This document shows, piece after piece, positions 10,283-23,620 of a stretch of 64,000 nt of DNA. This DNA comes from Lantana camara. Taxonomy: Eukaryota > Streptophyta > Magnoliopsida > Lamiales > Verbenaceae. Position numbers and translations under genes: made by a program. Below the pieces are notes generated by a model. The model was given only the letters and a program-made list of their open reading frames with translations. It made no database searches and had not been told where the DNA came from. Each line of letters begins with the position of its first letter. Position 1 is the first letter of the stretch. The DNA lies in assembly GCA_037501455.1 (NCBI GenBank), contig CM074862.1, positions 52,793,501-52,857,500 of the forward strand, written 5' to 3'.

Positions 10283-13200
10283 TGTAGCGCCTCCCCAGCA
10301 CTACAACCCCGCACCACAATACTCCCTGAGTGGAGGTTAGACCCAACACCCAAGAAATACTATGGCGAACGGTCAGGATAATATGAATGGAGTATGTGAC
10401 ACAGTGCAGCGGAAGATAAAGAGATTCAACTTTACCAATGAACGGGGAGGATAACGTACAATGAGCAAGGATTATCATTATTGATGAAAGTAGTTTGCAG
10501 AAGAGTACAACAGGTTGACATGCAAGGACAAAGTATGAGATGGTTTGTTTCTACAGAGAGTAGGTTCAAGACAGTGTACTCATAGGATCGGATCCAACCT
10601 ACGGTTGTAGTGCTTCAAGATACCTCTAGTTGACATTCATTGATTCCTGAAATCATGCATTTTAAAAATAGGCGAGAGGGTTAGTCAAAGTGACTAAGTG
10701 AAGGGGAGTATAATAACTTATATGTATATGTGTATATATATATATATGTATATGATCAAGAAGATCTTGATCTGAAATAATAGCAATAGGATATAGCAAA
10801 TAGGAAACGGTTCATAATAATTGTAAAACAGGGATAGGGGTAGTTTGGAATATTTGTAGAAATATGAACCGTTTGTAACAAGAACATTAATGCCCGCAAG
10901 CTAGGCCTCTCCACCCATAACTCCTTAAATAATTGGTAAAATAGTATCGGGCTGATCAGGCTCCGATACTTCAATAAAACCAAGAATATTAACTCCACAA
11001 CTCCTTGATGTCAATAGGGAATCAAACCCTAGAGACCACGAACTAGATTCGGGAGGCAGCTATCTCTCCCTCATCCCTTGGCGTGGAGTAACTAACCTCC
11101 AGTTAAACCACTACCAAGAGGTGGTGGCAGTCCGCAGCACCAATAATACCCTCGGCCCGATACCTTCCGGGTAATTTCTCGCTACGGCTACAGCCGGGGC
11201 CCATAACAGGAATCAATAACAATATTTTGCTTGCATAACCCGGAATCAATGTTTTGATAAAATGGACTTGAAATATATATAATGTTCTAGTAAGACGTTG
11301 ATTCCGGCAAGAAAGTATTTTTCCTTAAGAGGGACATTGTAGTACAATAATATGTATGTAGGGCAGTAAATCAATATGATGGGTAGGCTTGGAAATAGTT
11401 TTTATATAGATACATATATATAGCATGATTCCAGTTGAAAACATTTTAACCCTCACCTATACCGGTAGACAGACATTGTAATGTGGATTCCAGTGTGCCT
11501 GAAAGTATTAACTACTATAGGCTTAGAACTAGGTTCTTAATGTTAATCAAATAAGCACATAAAACACATAATGTTCATGCATAAAAGGATTACATCAAGT
11601 AAACACATAAATTATGTCATGTTAAAGAATTCCCGGTAGACTCTAATTTTAACCGTTTAAGGGAAATTAAGTAATCAATCAGGTTTCATGAATTCTTTAA
11701 CCACTTAAATATTTATTAATCACATTATAATCTTAATTATAACATTAGAAATGGAACTTAGAATTTAATTTGACAATGTAGGTTATATTTTGAAAATAAT
11801 CCATAATTTACCGATTTTTTGGAAAATTCGGATAAAATCTTTATTTAAAAATTCCAAAACTAATTTTATAATTATTTTAATAATATTTTCGAAATTATCA
11901 GCTTATGGGTTGACCAAAAAGTCAAAGTTACTATTGAAAACATTTACTATTCAATTTCTTATGAATTAAACACTTTATAACACAAAATCGAACACACACA
12001 CTCACACACTATCACACGTGCACTTAAAATTGTTCAAGAACAACATGAACATGTTCTTGAGCCTATTTGAATATTCAAAGAAGGTATGTAACACACTTGA
12101 TCATATTCATATTTATAACATAGAATTTGAAGCATAATATAGCAAAATATATTAATTCTCTATGAAAAATAATTCTAAATAAATTATTCTTGACATGAAT
12201 TTAATTAAACAAGATCATAATTATTTAAACATATATTCATATCATATCATATCATAACTCATGCATTTAATTAAATAAAATGCATATATCTTATCACATT
12301 TTTCCTAAACTAGCATAAATAGCATATATTCCATAAAATAAATTCCTAAAGCATAATTTAATTAAATCTAAGTATGCTATGACTATATTATACTAAGAAC
12401 ATAATATAAAGCATGAAATAATAAAAGAAAAACATACCTTAGAGAGAGAGAGGGAGGGAGAATGGCGTGAGAAATGGAGAGAAGAGAGTGATTTTGTGTG
12501 TTGATTTGTGAGGTATAAATGAGACTTAAGGGGGGTATTTATAGGTAGTCATGAGGGGTTTCTAAGCAATAAATAAGAGTTTATGGGAGATGTGGTTGCT
12601 TATGATTTCAACAAATGCTTGGTAATAAATTAGGAGATGTGGTTAAATTACATTATGAACAAATGCTTGGTAATTAACTAGGTAATGTGGAGAAATTATG
12701 CTCATTTGTTTAATCCTTCTAGAAGATCATGTGGTCATGGATGATGTCATTTTGAATAAAAATAAATGTAAAATGATATAAAATTTATTCAAGAGTCGAG
12801 AGGTAAAAGATTGAAGTAGTGAATTAATGAAAGAATGGGTGAAAAATGAGCTTTGTTTTGATTATAAATGTGAAATATTTAGAGCTTTCGTTTATAAATT
12901 ATAAATATTAAAGATGATGAAAATCATAGGAAAATTATATAAACGAAGCTATGATAGAGTTTAAAGTTGGGAAAAATCACTATAATGTAGAGAAAAATTC
13001 AAGGATCGTTTCAAGTATAATTTCGACTATTGAATAAAAGCTAATTTGTTCAAAATAAAATGATGATTTTTAGAAAGGAAAATATTTATAAAATATGCTA
13101 TGGTGAGATCGAGTTTTTGGCAAATGCATGAAAATTCATAAAATAATTTAAGGATCGTTTTGGTTATAATTTTGGATATCAAAAGGTAGATGCGTAGGGA

Positions 13201-13427
13201 TTTATTGATGATCGAATCATAAGCTAGGGTTTTTGCCGGTTTTTGATACTACGGGAGTTAGGATGGGAATTATGGTTTACGGAGAGTATCACGATCCTCG
13301 AAATAATGTGAGGATTCTTTTGGTTAAAATATTGGGTAGTGAAAGTGTTTCGGGAAATGTAGGAATATTTTTGAGCTCTATGGGTATTTTCATAATTTTC
13401 AACTTGCCCCTGTTTCGGGCTGTTACA
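10283..13427 (-). mobile_element. Solo Tekay LTR 1 (3145 bp)
   Basis: Starts TGTAGCGCC and ends GGGCTGTTACA on the plus strand, so element sense is minus (TGTAAC...GCTACA). It is flanked by the 5-bp duplication CAAAG and has no internal region, as expected after recombination between two LTRs. It shares blocks with the LTR of element A (the GTGGAGTAACTAACCTCC block at 11083, the CCCGCAAGCTAGGCC block near 10893) and has the conserved TTAGTCA/TGACTAA stem at 10681-10697. Short reading frames inside it are chance. Confidence 0.92.
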
Positions 13428-15836
13428 CAAAGCTTTGAATTACTTTGGAACGTTGAGACATAAAAGGATTAGCAAGTTAGACATCTTAGGATCATTTTTC
13501 GAAATGAACCTAGAGAGTTAACTTCCTATGAATCCTATCTTAAAGGGAAACGTTCCCAAAACATGGTTTAGGTGGAACGTGGAACGTGCCAAAAATTCTA
13601 GTGGATTTCGATCCATGCTGATGAGTGTAAGATGCTTAATGTAAGCACTAGATACAATCGTCAGTTTAATCATTATGAATGAATGTACTTGTTGAAGTAC
13701 AAGTTCGAAACTTATATGAAATTCTTAGAATTTCAAATGGAGGTTAGGAACCGAAGTAGTCATAAGTTATAGGTAAATCGATATGATCGAGATAGCCAAT
13801 ATTTTAGCAACTAATTCCTTAGTCATCTTAGAGATAAAAGGATTATCTCTCAGTAAACTAATTCGAGAACCCCTTAGTGTTTCCGAATGAGGGAATGAAA
13901 CCTAATAGGATATGGTCCATTCCATAGTAAGCTTTACTGACTTATAATCATTCTAGGAATAAACTCCTAGAATATGCAGTTCGAGATTTTGAACTTAGTA
14001 CCTTCCAAAATCAGTCCTTTAGTTGCACTATGCAATGTGGCATATTAAATTCCCTAATTATTCTTATCCAAGAAGTTAATGGAATCCTCTTAAGTGAATA
14101 TGATAGTGGGAGATAAGCTTGAAACGAGTTCAAGTTTATATAATAATATAGGATATCGTTTCTGCGATTCCCTTGGACAAAGGTTGTTTTTCTCAAGGAA
14201 TGTACCTTTCTTAAGGAATCGTTCCTATAGAAGAAGAAAGGCAAGCAAGCAGACCTCAAAGAAATTTGAGGATAAATATCCATGCCGCATATAGAAGAAA
14301 CGAGCCCATCTGATAAAACTTCGCCAAATTTTAGAGTATGTACACGTGTGAAACCCTTCTCTTAAGACGCGTTTAGAACGAGTTCCTAGATAGCCAAGGA
14401 ATTACTTGAAGAGGAGACACTGTGTTAGATTTGGAATCTGAGTAGTGTAAGCAAGCCTTGAAATCCAATATGGATTCCGTATACTCAAACCAAGTTTTGA
14501 CCTTGGTTGATCCATCTGATAGGATCAAGCTCGTGGAGCTTCGAGTGAATGAAAGCATTACAATCTTCTTGACGTTTGAAATGCAAAAGTCCATTTGGAT
14601 TATGTTTACCACATCCTCATATTCTGAATATGAGAACTATCTTGTTCAATATGAGATTGAAAGAGACTGAAATAAGGTATTTCTATAAGTCTCATATTCA
14701 GTGGGAGTATGCATAAGGTATGCAAATCCCTAAGTCAATCTGTGGATTGATAAAGGCTTCTAGGAGTTAGACAATTCGATTCCACAGTCAAATCGTTTGA
14801 CACAGATGGAAGTCGAATAAGTCTCAAAAGTGTACATATGAAAGTTAGTGATGTAAGAGTCAATTTTTGGTTCTTTAGAAGACGACATCCTTCTCATTAG
14901 GAATGTCAAGGATGACTGAAAGTTACCAATTCTTGTTTAAGAAATAATTCGGCATGAAAGATCTTAGTGATTATCCTGAATTCTCGACATTCAGATCTAC
15001 AGAAGATAGATCTAAGAGCATAAATGGATTATCACAAAACGAGTACATAACCACGGTACTAAAAGGAGTTTAGTATGGACAATGGAACATCTCTTTTGAA
15101 GAGTATGTGTCCTGAGATAACTTTGAGGAAGTTAGAATGTCCAAAATCCCTTTAAGTGAAAGGGTGCATAATGTATGAAAAGTTATGTACTAAATTAGAT
15201 ATGGCGCAACACTAAGCGTAGTGGGCCGAATCTAATATGACCTCAGAGAAGGTCATTAGATCTCTGTAAAGGATGTCCTCAGAGTACTTGAGAAGAAATG
15301 AGGATATGTATTAGTTTACATAGCCCAAAAGATCTTATCATAGAAAGGATATTTGGATGTAATTGTTGGATCAAACATAGATGATTGTAAATCATTGAAA
15401 GGATGCAATTATTGCCTCAATGGCAAAGCAACGTGTTGGAAACATTCCAAGCACGAACGTGGCAAAATCTTGACTATTGTAGTTGAGTACTTAGTCATAT
15501 TAAATACAGCTAAGGTAAGTGTTTGGGTAAGAAACTCCATCTAACTAGTTAGATGAAGTTCCTAGCATGAAACAACACCATTATCATATCGTATGATAAA
15601 ATGGATGGTTACTCAAGTAAGAGAACCAAGACCTCACCAAGAGACTAAACACGTGATTACGAATCACTTTATAAGGAAAAGGTGTTTCCTAAAAGATGTG
15701 TTAACAAAAGGGTCACATCAGCAGAGAATATGGCAGATCCACTTTGGAAACGCCCAAAGTCAATAGGCTCTCAAAGTGCATCTTGAGAAGATGGGACTTA
15801 GAGTACCTAAATGGCTTTTACGGGCAAGTGGGAGAT
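13428..15836 (+). pseudogene. Element B: degraded Ty1/copia integrase-RT-RNase H
   Basis: Starts with the right CAAAG duplication. Translated pieces in several frames still resemble copia pol in the right order: a pre-integrase-like segment with VERAKNSSGF near 13570; the start of reverse transcriptase (MDSVYSNQVLTLVDP, about 14468-14515); an RT segment resembling the KVCKL...FDTAVK region near 14720; a GSIMYAMLCTRPDIAHALS-like region near 15170-15230; RNase H (DDCKSLKGCNYCLNGKATCW, about 15380-15440); and a terminal KHVITNHF/ENMADPL-like piece near 15645-15740. Stops and indels throughout make it non-functional and much older than the Tekay elements. The lineage within copia was not resolved. 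Confidence 0.75.
15824..15836 (+). other. Polypurine tract of element B
   Basis: GCAAGTGGGAGAT directly before the TGTTAGGAA of the 3' LTR, the usual arrangement at the 3' end of plant copia elements. Confidence 0.85.
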
Positions 15837-18066
15837 TGTTAGGAATAGTGCCCTAGAAATCCGATTAGTCATAATCCGTTTTGGGACTTACCTAGTATCA
15901 CAGACAATCTTTGAATAATATACGAATGATTAATATCACAGGAAAACACTTCTTTATATGCTCTTGTTTGGTATGCGTTTACTTTAGCTGTGCATGTATG
16001 AGACCTCCCCTAATCCTGATGACTTTAGGACTCTACCATTTAGGTGAAATGGTTCATGAAACGAGCCCTATTTCACATAAGCCATGATTAGTAAAATACT
16101 CCAAGCCGATGAGTCCTACAGACAGTGGGAGTGTTAACCTGACTCCTCTAAGGCTTGCTTGTGGGATCACGCCCTTAAGAAGGACCACCTTGTTTCATGG
16201 AGGTGCAAAGTGTATAGTTAATACGTGCGTGATACATGAGGGTGCTTACTTCAATAAGTAAGTTCACTGAGGTGCCCCGTGTGAGAAGATTCCTAAATGG
16301 GAAAGGAAGTTTCTATTTCAGGAAATGGAAACTTCCAGATTAGGAAATATCTCACGAGTCATTGATGTGATTAATTGATCCTTAGACTTGAGGTTCCATG
16401 TCACTTTATGAGTTAACTCTGTAGTCTTTGGTATAAGCCTTAAAGGGTGTCGCCTTAGACAACTGATTCAAGGCTTATGCTGGGGCTGCACAAGTGACTC
16501 ATGAAAGTGAATGAGAATCAAGAAAGGACCTACACTTGCATATGCAAGGTGATCTCTTATTGTGTAAGTCATTCATATGCCATATAGAGTCCTTGGCCAA
16601 GGCAGTAGATCAAGACATCAAGAAAAGGGTTTCTTGGATTGAGATCAAATGGATATGAAATGCACTTAGCTTTAAGACCAGATTATTAGGGTTCTGATTA
16701 TTCCCTTACCCTAGATCTTGGTTGAGAGATAGTAGGTAGGAGGATTGTATCTCACATGAATCAATCACTTAAAGGTTCTGTCGAATCCGAACATTCCAAT
16801 TCAGCTAGGGGTTAAACACCTGTTGCTAGACTATGGTCGTTTAATCTGTGGACTGATTAATTAATTAGTGAATTAATTAATTAAGGTCACTGCCAATTGA
16901 ATTGAGAACCTAGAGGGTCACACACAACAACTTGGTTACATGAGTTGAGGTTTTAAAATGATTAAACGAGTTAATCGAGCCAAGAGGGTTCCACACCTGT
17001 GGGTCACGTGAGTGACACGTGTCATTGTGACACGTGTCTCACACGTGAATATATATATTGTATATATATATATATATATTAAATAATTAAAAGTGTTAAT
17101 TATTTAATAGACTTTGGTTTAATTTTGAATTAAAAAGAAAGTCTTATTTTGGAGAAAAATAATCTAGTTAATTAATTACGAATTAATTAATTAGATAAAA
17201 TAAGTTATTTATTTTAAATAAATAAAATATAAAATTATCCAAAAATAGTTTGGATATTTTAGCTCTCTTGAAAGTTGATTTGAATTTGAATTCAAAGTCA
17301 AAGTCAAAATTACTTGATGATCAAGTAATAGGAGAGAGGGACTATATATAGGGGAGCTCATGCTCCCCTTAGAGCGAAATTAGCAATTCTTTTTGTTCAT
17401 GTGTTGAACACCATCCTTTCTCCAAGATAAACAAAACCCTAGGTTAAGCCTAAACACTAACTAGAGAACTAGCATCCTTACTAGTTAGATTGTAGCCAAG
17501 TTGGTGGACTATCTCTAGAGAGCTTCAAGTTAGAAGTTTTGAAGATTCGAGCTTTACCAAAAAGTGGGGATCAAGCAAAACGATTAGAAGGGATGATGAA
17601 ACGATTCTGAACCCAACAGAAAACGAATGAAAAAATTGAACCAAAAAAGATGGCGAAAACCATTCGTCCATATCCTGAAGGATGAATTTTTTCACGAGGG
17701 TTTCATGGCTGGCAGATTTCTACTTTCGCAAAACTGGTTTTCGAAGGGAGTTTCAATCATGCCTTTCTCGTTTCATGTTTCTTTCTTTATGTTATATTGT
17801 TAAGAACTTCCCTAACATGATTTGAATCCAGGTTGGTGTGGATTGTTATCCCTACATTGGATTCTGAAGTAGAAAGAGATTTCGAGGAACGGGTTGCCAT
17901 TACTGCATGAAGCGCGTTTGAGGGCGGCTCAAAGTGTGTCAAGAAAGCTACTACCCAAGTGAGTTTCTTGATCTCTACGAATTTGGATACACGATTGCGA
18001 GTCCAAGATCCTTTTGTTGGAAAAATTTTTAAATTTTCGTTGCTTTCTGATTTCTGTTTTCCAACA
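15837..18066 (+). repeat. 3' LTR of copia element B
   Basis: Starts TGTTAGGAATAG after the polypurine tract. The end is set at 18066 (TTTTCCAACA), which partly mirrors the start, and because similarity to Tekay LTRs begins shortly afterwards. An earlier end at about 17619 (ACCCAACA) is possible. It contains a TA-rich microsatellite at about 17047-17080 and the pair TTAATTAATTA near 16857-16885. The 5' LTR lies outside the window, so the boundary cannot be confirmed by comparison. Confidence 0.7.
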
Positions 18067-19241
18067 GTAAGATCAGGCATATTTATTTGATGAGTTCTTG
18101 AGTAAATGTTAGGGTTTAGGATTTCCTGCATTTCATGACTTAATATGAACTTATGTGATGATCTTGGTTTGATTACAGACATGTAAAGCATGATTTATGT
18201 GAAGCTTGAGCCATGGATGATCATTTTTCATTTAAGGGTTTCATATGAGAGTTTTGGAGGAATTATACATGTTTCCTTGGATTAATTGATGTCTATTTGA
18301 GATATATGAATCATATACATGTTTCCTTGAGTGCTATTGGTTAATTATGTGGGTAGCTAGTGTTTGGTTGTGGTTTGGGGTTGATTGGTTCGAGTTAGAC
18401 ATGGAAGCTTTGTTGTTGTTGTTGCTTTGAAACAGAGCAGGAAAACAGGGGAATCTCGCCTGACGCCGTTAACGCCCGTTACCCCTTTTGTTCTATAAAT
18501 TGTTAGCGACCGTTACCCCCACCATTTCCAAGCTTTAAATCGCCTGTTGTTGTTAACGCCCATTACCAAATTTTGCCTATAAAACGTTAACCCCCGTTAA
18601 CCTAGCACTGTCTCTGTTAACCCCCATTACCACTTTTAGCCTGGAATCTGTTAACCCCCACTAACGTCGCATAATGGAATTGTTTCAAGGGATTGTGTAA
18701 TTTAATTTGATTCGTTTATGTGAATTACAAGCTTCGGTATGTGATTAACGCATGATATGATTAATTGATATAACATGATATGTTGTATTATGTGTTATAA
18801 TTGTTGTGTGTTGAAGTTGTGAAGTGTTTCGATACGATTTTTTCGGGTAACAAGCTAATATGCTATAACATGGCTTATGTGCCTCTATGTGAAATGATAA
18901 GTGCTTTCTTGCATTCTTTCGACGTCCTAAGTGAATCCTAGTGCCTTTATATTAATTTTATATATTGTAAACAAGTTGCTATGTGTATTATGATAATTAT
19001 TTTAAGGTTATGACTCGATTTACTATGATTCATGACCGATATGGTTTGAATGAACTTCAAACCTTCCTGTATTGATTGAACTTGAATGAATGATCGTTTA
19101 TATGCCATTGTGACATTAATTGTGCATAAGAAAATTTTCATGACATGAATACCTATCTTATGCACTTCATACCATGAGCATTTCATTGTCGTGCGTCTAT
19201 GTGTTTTCATATTGAGTCAATTCTCACGAGTACACATTGTT
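18067..19241 (+). repeat. Tekay LTR C, left part
   Basis: Similar from about 18090 to other plus-strand Tekay LTRs (compare 23945 onward). It lacks an LTR start because copia element B interrupts it. It carries a six-copy palindrome array (18468-18666) and continues at 22385 after the second solo LTR. It ends with the duplication TTGTT (19237-19241). Confidence 0.75.
18468..18666. repeat. GTTAAC-CCCC-GTTAAC palindrome array in LTR C
   Basis: Six near-copies of GTTAACCCCCGTTAAC start at about 18468, 18502, 18552, 18585, 18615 and 18650. The two arms are inverted copies around a C-rich core of 4-5 bases. Spacing is uneven (30-50 bp). The intervening sequence is not repeated. Confidence 0.85.
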
Positions 19242-22200
19242 TGTAGCGCCCCAATGGAAGGCCCCACATCCCCCGCACCGGGACCCAATCCGCATAAGAA
19301 ATGGGTAGTCCATACACGAGCCGAATCACGGCGAACGGGGACTCACTCACACTCTAGGCTAAGCGGGAGCTAGAACCTCGAAACCAAATAAACAAGCTCA
19401 AGAAATAAATGCAAGTGCGGAAGCAGAACATATAATCAATCACGAGGTTATCGGAAAAGATCACTAACATGAGTACCTAATCCCGAAAGTTCCCAAACAT
19501 AAAACATACATCGTAGAGCATGAATCACGGTTTTATTCTATCCCTAGAAGTCTGTCCCGAAACAACATCATAAAATCATAACAATTCATATACAAATCTA
19601 TAAATTAACACTTTACTAAATGCAGAAAGTTAGACTCCAACTCGATCAAGAGACTCGACAGACTCAACTTCCCGCCTAACACTCCAAAACCTGCAAAGAA
19701 CTGAAAACAAAGTCGGGTTCAGTTTATAGGAGACTGGTGGGTATAAAACAGGGCATAATATTTTATTATCGCAGAATTTAAACATTCACGAATGCAAGCT
19801 CTAATCCCGTGCGAGGTTTTTAAGATATTTCCCAAGTGGGTAAACAAACGAAAACAATGCTCGGGATTACAACTATCAAATTTATTCATTCCATTCATAA
19901 GGTTTCATGGCCCAGCGAGGGGGCGTGCATATTCTCCAACCTTCTCCTTGTGTGTGCATATTCCATTGGTTCATTCATTACCGATCATGCAACATTCATT
20001 CATAATCTTTCATAATCATAATCATAATCATTCATGCATATTCATAATCATAAACATTTACACCTTTTTCCTCCATGTGGTGGACGGGCTTACAAGACCC
20101 GACCACCTCATACATAGTGGCTAGTGAGGTTCATGAGTCCTCAAAAGCCCCGATTCCCCTTCCTCGCTAAAACTCCTAACGAGGTTGATTGTGTTGTAAA
20201 TCATAGTGGAACTAGCATATGGGATCACCGTCGGCCCTTGCCTCCCCGGATAGCTACATGTACTAAGTCCCTGGGCCCGTGTTCATACATACATGCATAA
20301 TCTCGCAAAAACATTGGGTAAGGGTTCATAAATAAAAGGGGTTATACGTTTGAAATCATTTACCTAAAATGACTCGATATATAAATATACTATTTTGGCT
20401 TAAAACATTTCACGTAAGGGATATATCGGGTCTTTTTACCTATTAGAAGAGAAACCCACCTGTTACCCTTACCGACAATACCAAGAAGAAAACAAAAGGA
20501 CTAGGAAGTGTCCTATGAACCCGACATCTCCGCCCTGGAGAAAGTTGTACAAAGACAACATAGTGTGGTTGTGAGACTCGAGACTCTAAATGAACCATAT
20601 AAGACGCACGGCAATGCAATGAATATGATATGAATGCACAAGAGATGATATTTTATCATGGAAACGTTCATGTGCACGATTAATGCCTTTAAGACATATA
20701 AACAAGCAATTCATTCATTATAAGTGGCGTTCATATCAATTCGAGCTCATAACTTTCACGTTAACGATCATAACATATGCTTTAACATGTATACATTTCA
20801 TATGAATCATAAAAGAAGAAATAAATACGCAATCAGGGTTCACATTGAGAGCAAAGATCCATGCATGTGCATATTAGGAGCAATGATGACATATTAAATC
20901 ATAACTCGTAAAATATTCCACTAAAAATCATGAAACTTTATAACATCCAAGGTAACACATTATAAAACATGTTAATATCTCATAGAAGTCAGAGGTGGAG
21001 GAAGATTAAACGAGCGAAGAAAAACGGATTTGGAGTAACAAAAATAGGCAGGGCAGAATCCACCCCCATGGATTTTTCCAAAGGGAAAAATCCACCCCCA
21101 TGGATTCCTGACAGCAACTCTACTGACTCAAAATCCACCCCCATGGATTCTTGTCAGTAGCCAAAAAAACACACACAAACAGGGGAAAAACAAAATGCAA
21201 GCCACAAAACACATAACCAACTCAAAACTCAACCCAAAAGCATACCAAATCAGGTCAAGAACTCATACATACAAGTTATATCACATTAGGCATCAAGAAC
21301 TCAACATCAATTCCATATCTTCATGCTCCATTAATGGCAAATCCAAGAATACTCAACAATCAAGCAAAACAAGTTCATAACCATCTAATTACATGCCTTA
21401 GGAACACAAATTACTCATGAAATTCAAAGGAAAACCCAAGGATTCAAGTTGATCAACCAAAATAAGCAAGAACCATACTATTCATCATCTCTTCCAATCT
21501 AAGTCATAAATCGATGAAACCATGCAAAGCTCAACATAAAATGACCACCATGAGCTATACTACTCAAAAATAAACTCACCTTAAAGAATAAGTGAGGAAA
21601 GATAGGGAGATGAGCTCAATTTCTCCAAGGGTTTTGCTATGGGGTTTCTTTTCCTTCTTTCTTCTCCTTTCTTGTACTTTGGCTGAATGTGGGGTGAATG
21701 AGGGAGGGATGGTTCGGTTTTGGGGCTGAGTAAGGGGAGTGGGGGTAGTTGTCAAGTGGGTAGGGTCAATGGGTAGGCTATAGGTGCGTTAGAGTAGGTC
21801 CGAAAGCTCCCAAAGGTTAGTAATGGTCATTTTAGGCGCAACGTGCTCATTTCGGTTGAATTTCGGGAATCCAAATGATCTTAAAAGGGTATGTGGCTGG
21901 TCCCATTGTATCTGAATCGTCGATATGGATTCAACGGAGGTGACAAAACTAGATTTCGAGTTCCCGAGCTCAAGATATCACATACGGAACCAAAGGTACG
22001 CTAATTGTCCATTAGCCCCGGATTGGTTCCAATCATTCAAAATAAATTTAAAACGCAATCAAACGAATCCGAAAACATGAAACGAGCACATAAACACATT
22101 CAAAACACGTATAACGCCAACATACTAAATTTTCATGAAAGTCGGAATTCATTTCATATAGTAACGCATGTAAAATTGTCACGTAAATGCATATAGTTCA

Positions 22201-22379
22201 AGAATTCATATAAATTCAAATTCAATTAATTCAAATATATAAAAGAAAATAAAATAAACAACATAAACGAAATAAAATGAAATGAAATAAAATAGTAATT
22301 AAACACTTAATGACAATTAATTCGTGCAAATTGGTAAACACATATGTCATACTAGAATACGAAAAAGTTGGGGGTTACA
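19242..22379 (-). mobile_element. Solo Tekay LTR 2 (3138 bp), with TTGTT duplication
   Basis: Starts TGTAGCGCCCC and ends GGGGGTTACA on the plus strand; element sense is minus. TTGTT lies directly before (19237-19241) and after (22380-22384), so this is a solo LTR. It is inserted in LTR C in opposite orientation. It carries three AATCCA/TGGATT palindromes (21057-21150), the CTTACAA-loop stem (about 20077-20106) and a weakened CAGT/ACTG stem (19720-19736). The short frames inside it are not genes. Confidence 0.92.
21057..21150. repeat. AATCCA-CCCCC-A-TGGATT palindrome array
   Basis: Three copies of AATCCACCCCCATGGATT begin near 21058, 21090 and 21132. Arms AATCCA and TGGATT are perfect inverted copies around a C5 core. 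It lies about 1.2-1.3 kb from the start of solo LTR 2, in element sense. Confidence 0.9.
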
Positions 22380-22384
22380 TTGTT

Positions 22385-23620
22385 GCCCTTCTTGTACAGC
22401 TTATCTCCATGGCGGAGATATCATGATCAACTAGGCACCCGTTCTACTCTTGACACTTATCCCGTGGTATTCCAGGTGAGGGTGTTTTTGTTCTAGTTAC
22501 GTATTGAACCTACAACCTTATGTGGCCAGTTTTGGCCAAAAACTTAATGTATATCTATATATGGTTTTCAAATGAGTTTATCGAGTAAACCTTTTCACAA
22601 AGAGTATGATAAATATTATGTTTCTTATGAATTAATGTTCTAGCGAGATTATGTTATGTTCACGGGCCCAGGAACTTAGTACATGTGGCTATCCGGGGAG
22701 GCAAGGGCCGACGGTGACCCCATATACTAGTTCCAACTATGTTTAACGATGAAACGGATCTCGTTAGGAGTTTTGATGAGAAAACACTAGTCGGGCAATG
22801 AGGACTCATAAACCTCATTGCCACTATGTATGAGGTGTCAGGTCTTGCAAGCCCGTCCACCACCCGGAGGAAGAAGGTTGGACTTAGTTTATGATTATGA
22901 TTAGGTTATGATTGTTACGCACCGTGCGGGAAGGCCGGGATACGGATTGCCCAAACGATTATATCTTATGTTATGTTTATGGCTTGCATGTATTATAAGA
23001 TATTGTGTGATCGCATAATTAATATATTAATGATATTTGTCGTACACGGTCGAAGTTTGGTTGGAGATGATGCATGCTCACTCGTCGAGCCTTTATGTTT
23101 ATGTATGATTTATGAATTTAATGAATTTAATATGATTTATTTGTAAAGTCCAGGCATTGCTAGCTATTTTCTAGCCCTTCTTGGGAACTAATTTTAAATA
23201 AAAACTTTGCTCGGGATTTATGACTTGCATGTGCATGTTTATATATATATATATATATATCGCTCCTGCTCACTCAGTCTTCTAGAGACTGACCCCTCTT
23301 TCCCCCTTTTCAGTTTTTGCAGGTTTGGCTAGGCGGAGGTCACGTTTTAATTCTCTTGTCAAGTCACACTTGTACACTTGAGTCACATTGTACATTGTTA
23401 TGATTAATGGTATATCTTTATGTATTTGGGCCTGTGTGCCATTTGTAATTCTTGACTATGGATTCGGGACAGGTTACATTCCTAGTTGAGCCCGTTGTTA
23501 GGATGCATGGTGAATTATATGTTATTGCTTCCGCACGTGAATTTAATTTTAGTTAATTATTTATTTGGTTTCGCAGTTTAGCCCCGCCTAGCATAGTGTG
23601 TGAGTGGTCTCCCATTCGCT
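22385..23620 (+). repeat. Tekay LTR C, right part
   Basis: Continues LTR C after solo LTR 2. It has the CTTGCAA-loop stem (about 22835-22865), a TA microsatellite (23240-23260) and the CAGTCT/AGACTG stem (23275-23291). Similarity to other LTRs is lost near 23610-23620, before an LTR end would be reached, so the LTR is truncated there. Confidence 0.7.

Noticed and set aside
13224..13463. Overlapping plus and minus frames
   Set aside because: They cross the end of solo LTR 1 into copia remnants.
17619..17621. Earlier end of the copia B LTR (ACCCAACA)
   Set aside because: The later CCAACA at 18066 mirrors the LTR start better and meets the start of Tekay similarity; the choice remains uncertain.
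17787..18191. 134-codon minus-strand frame
   Set aside because: Spans the copia B LTR end and LTR C; composition typical of chance frames.
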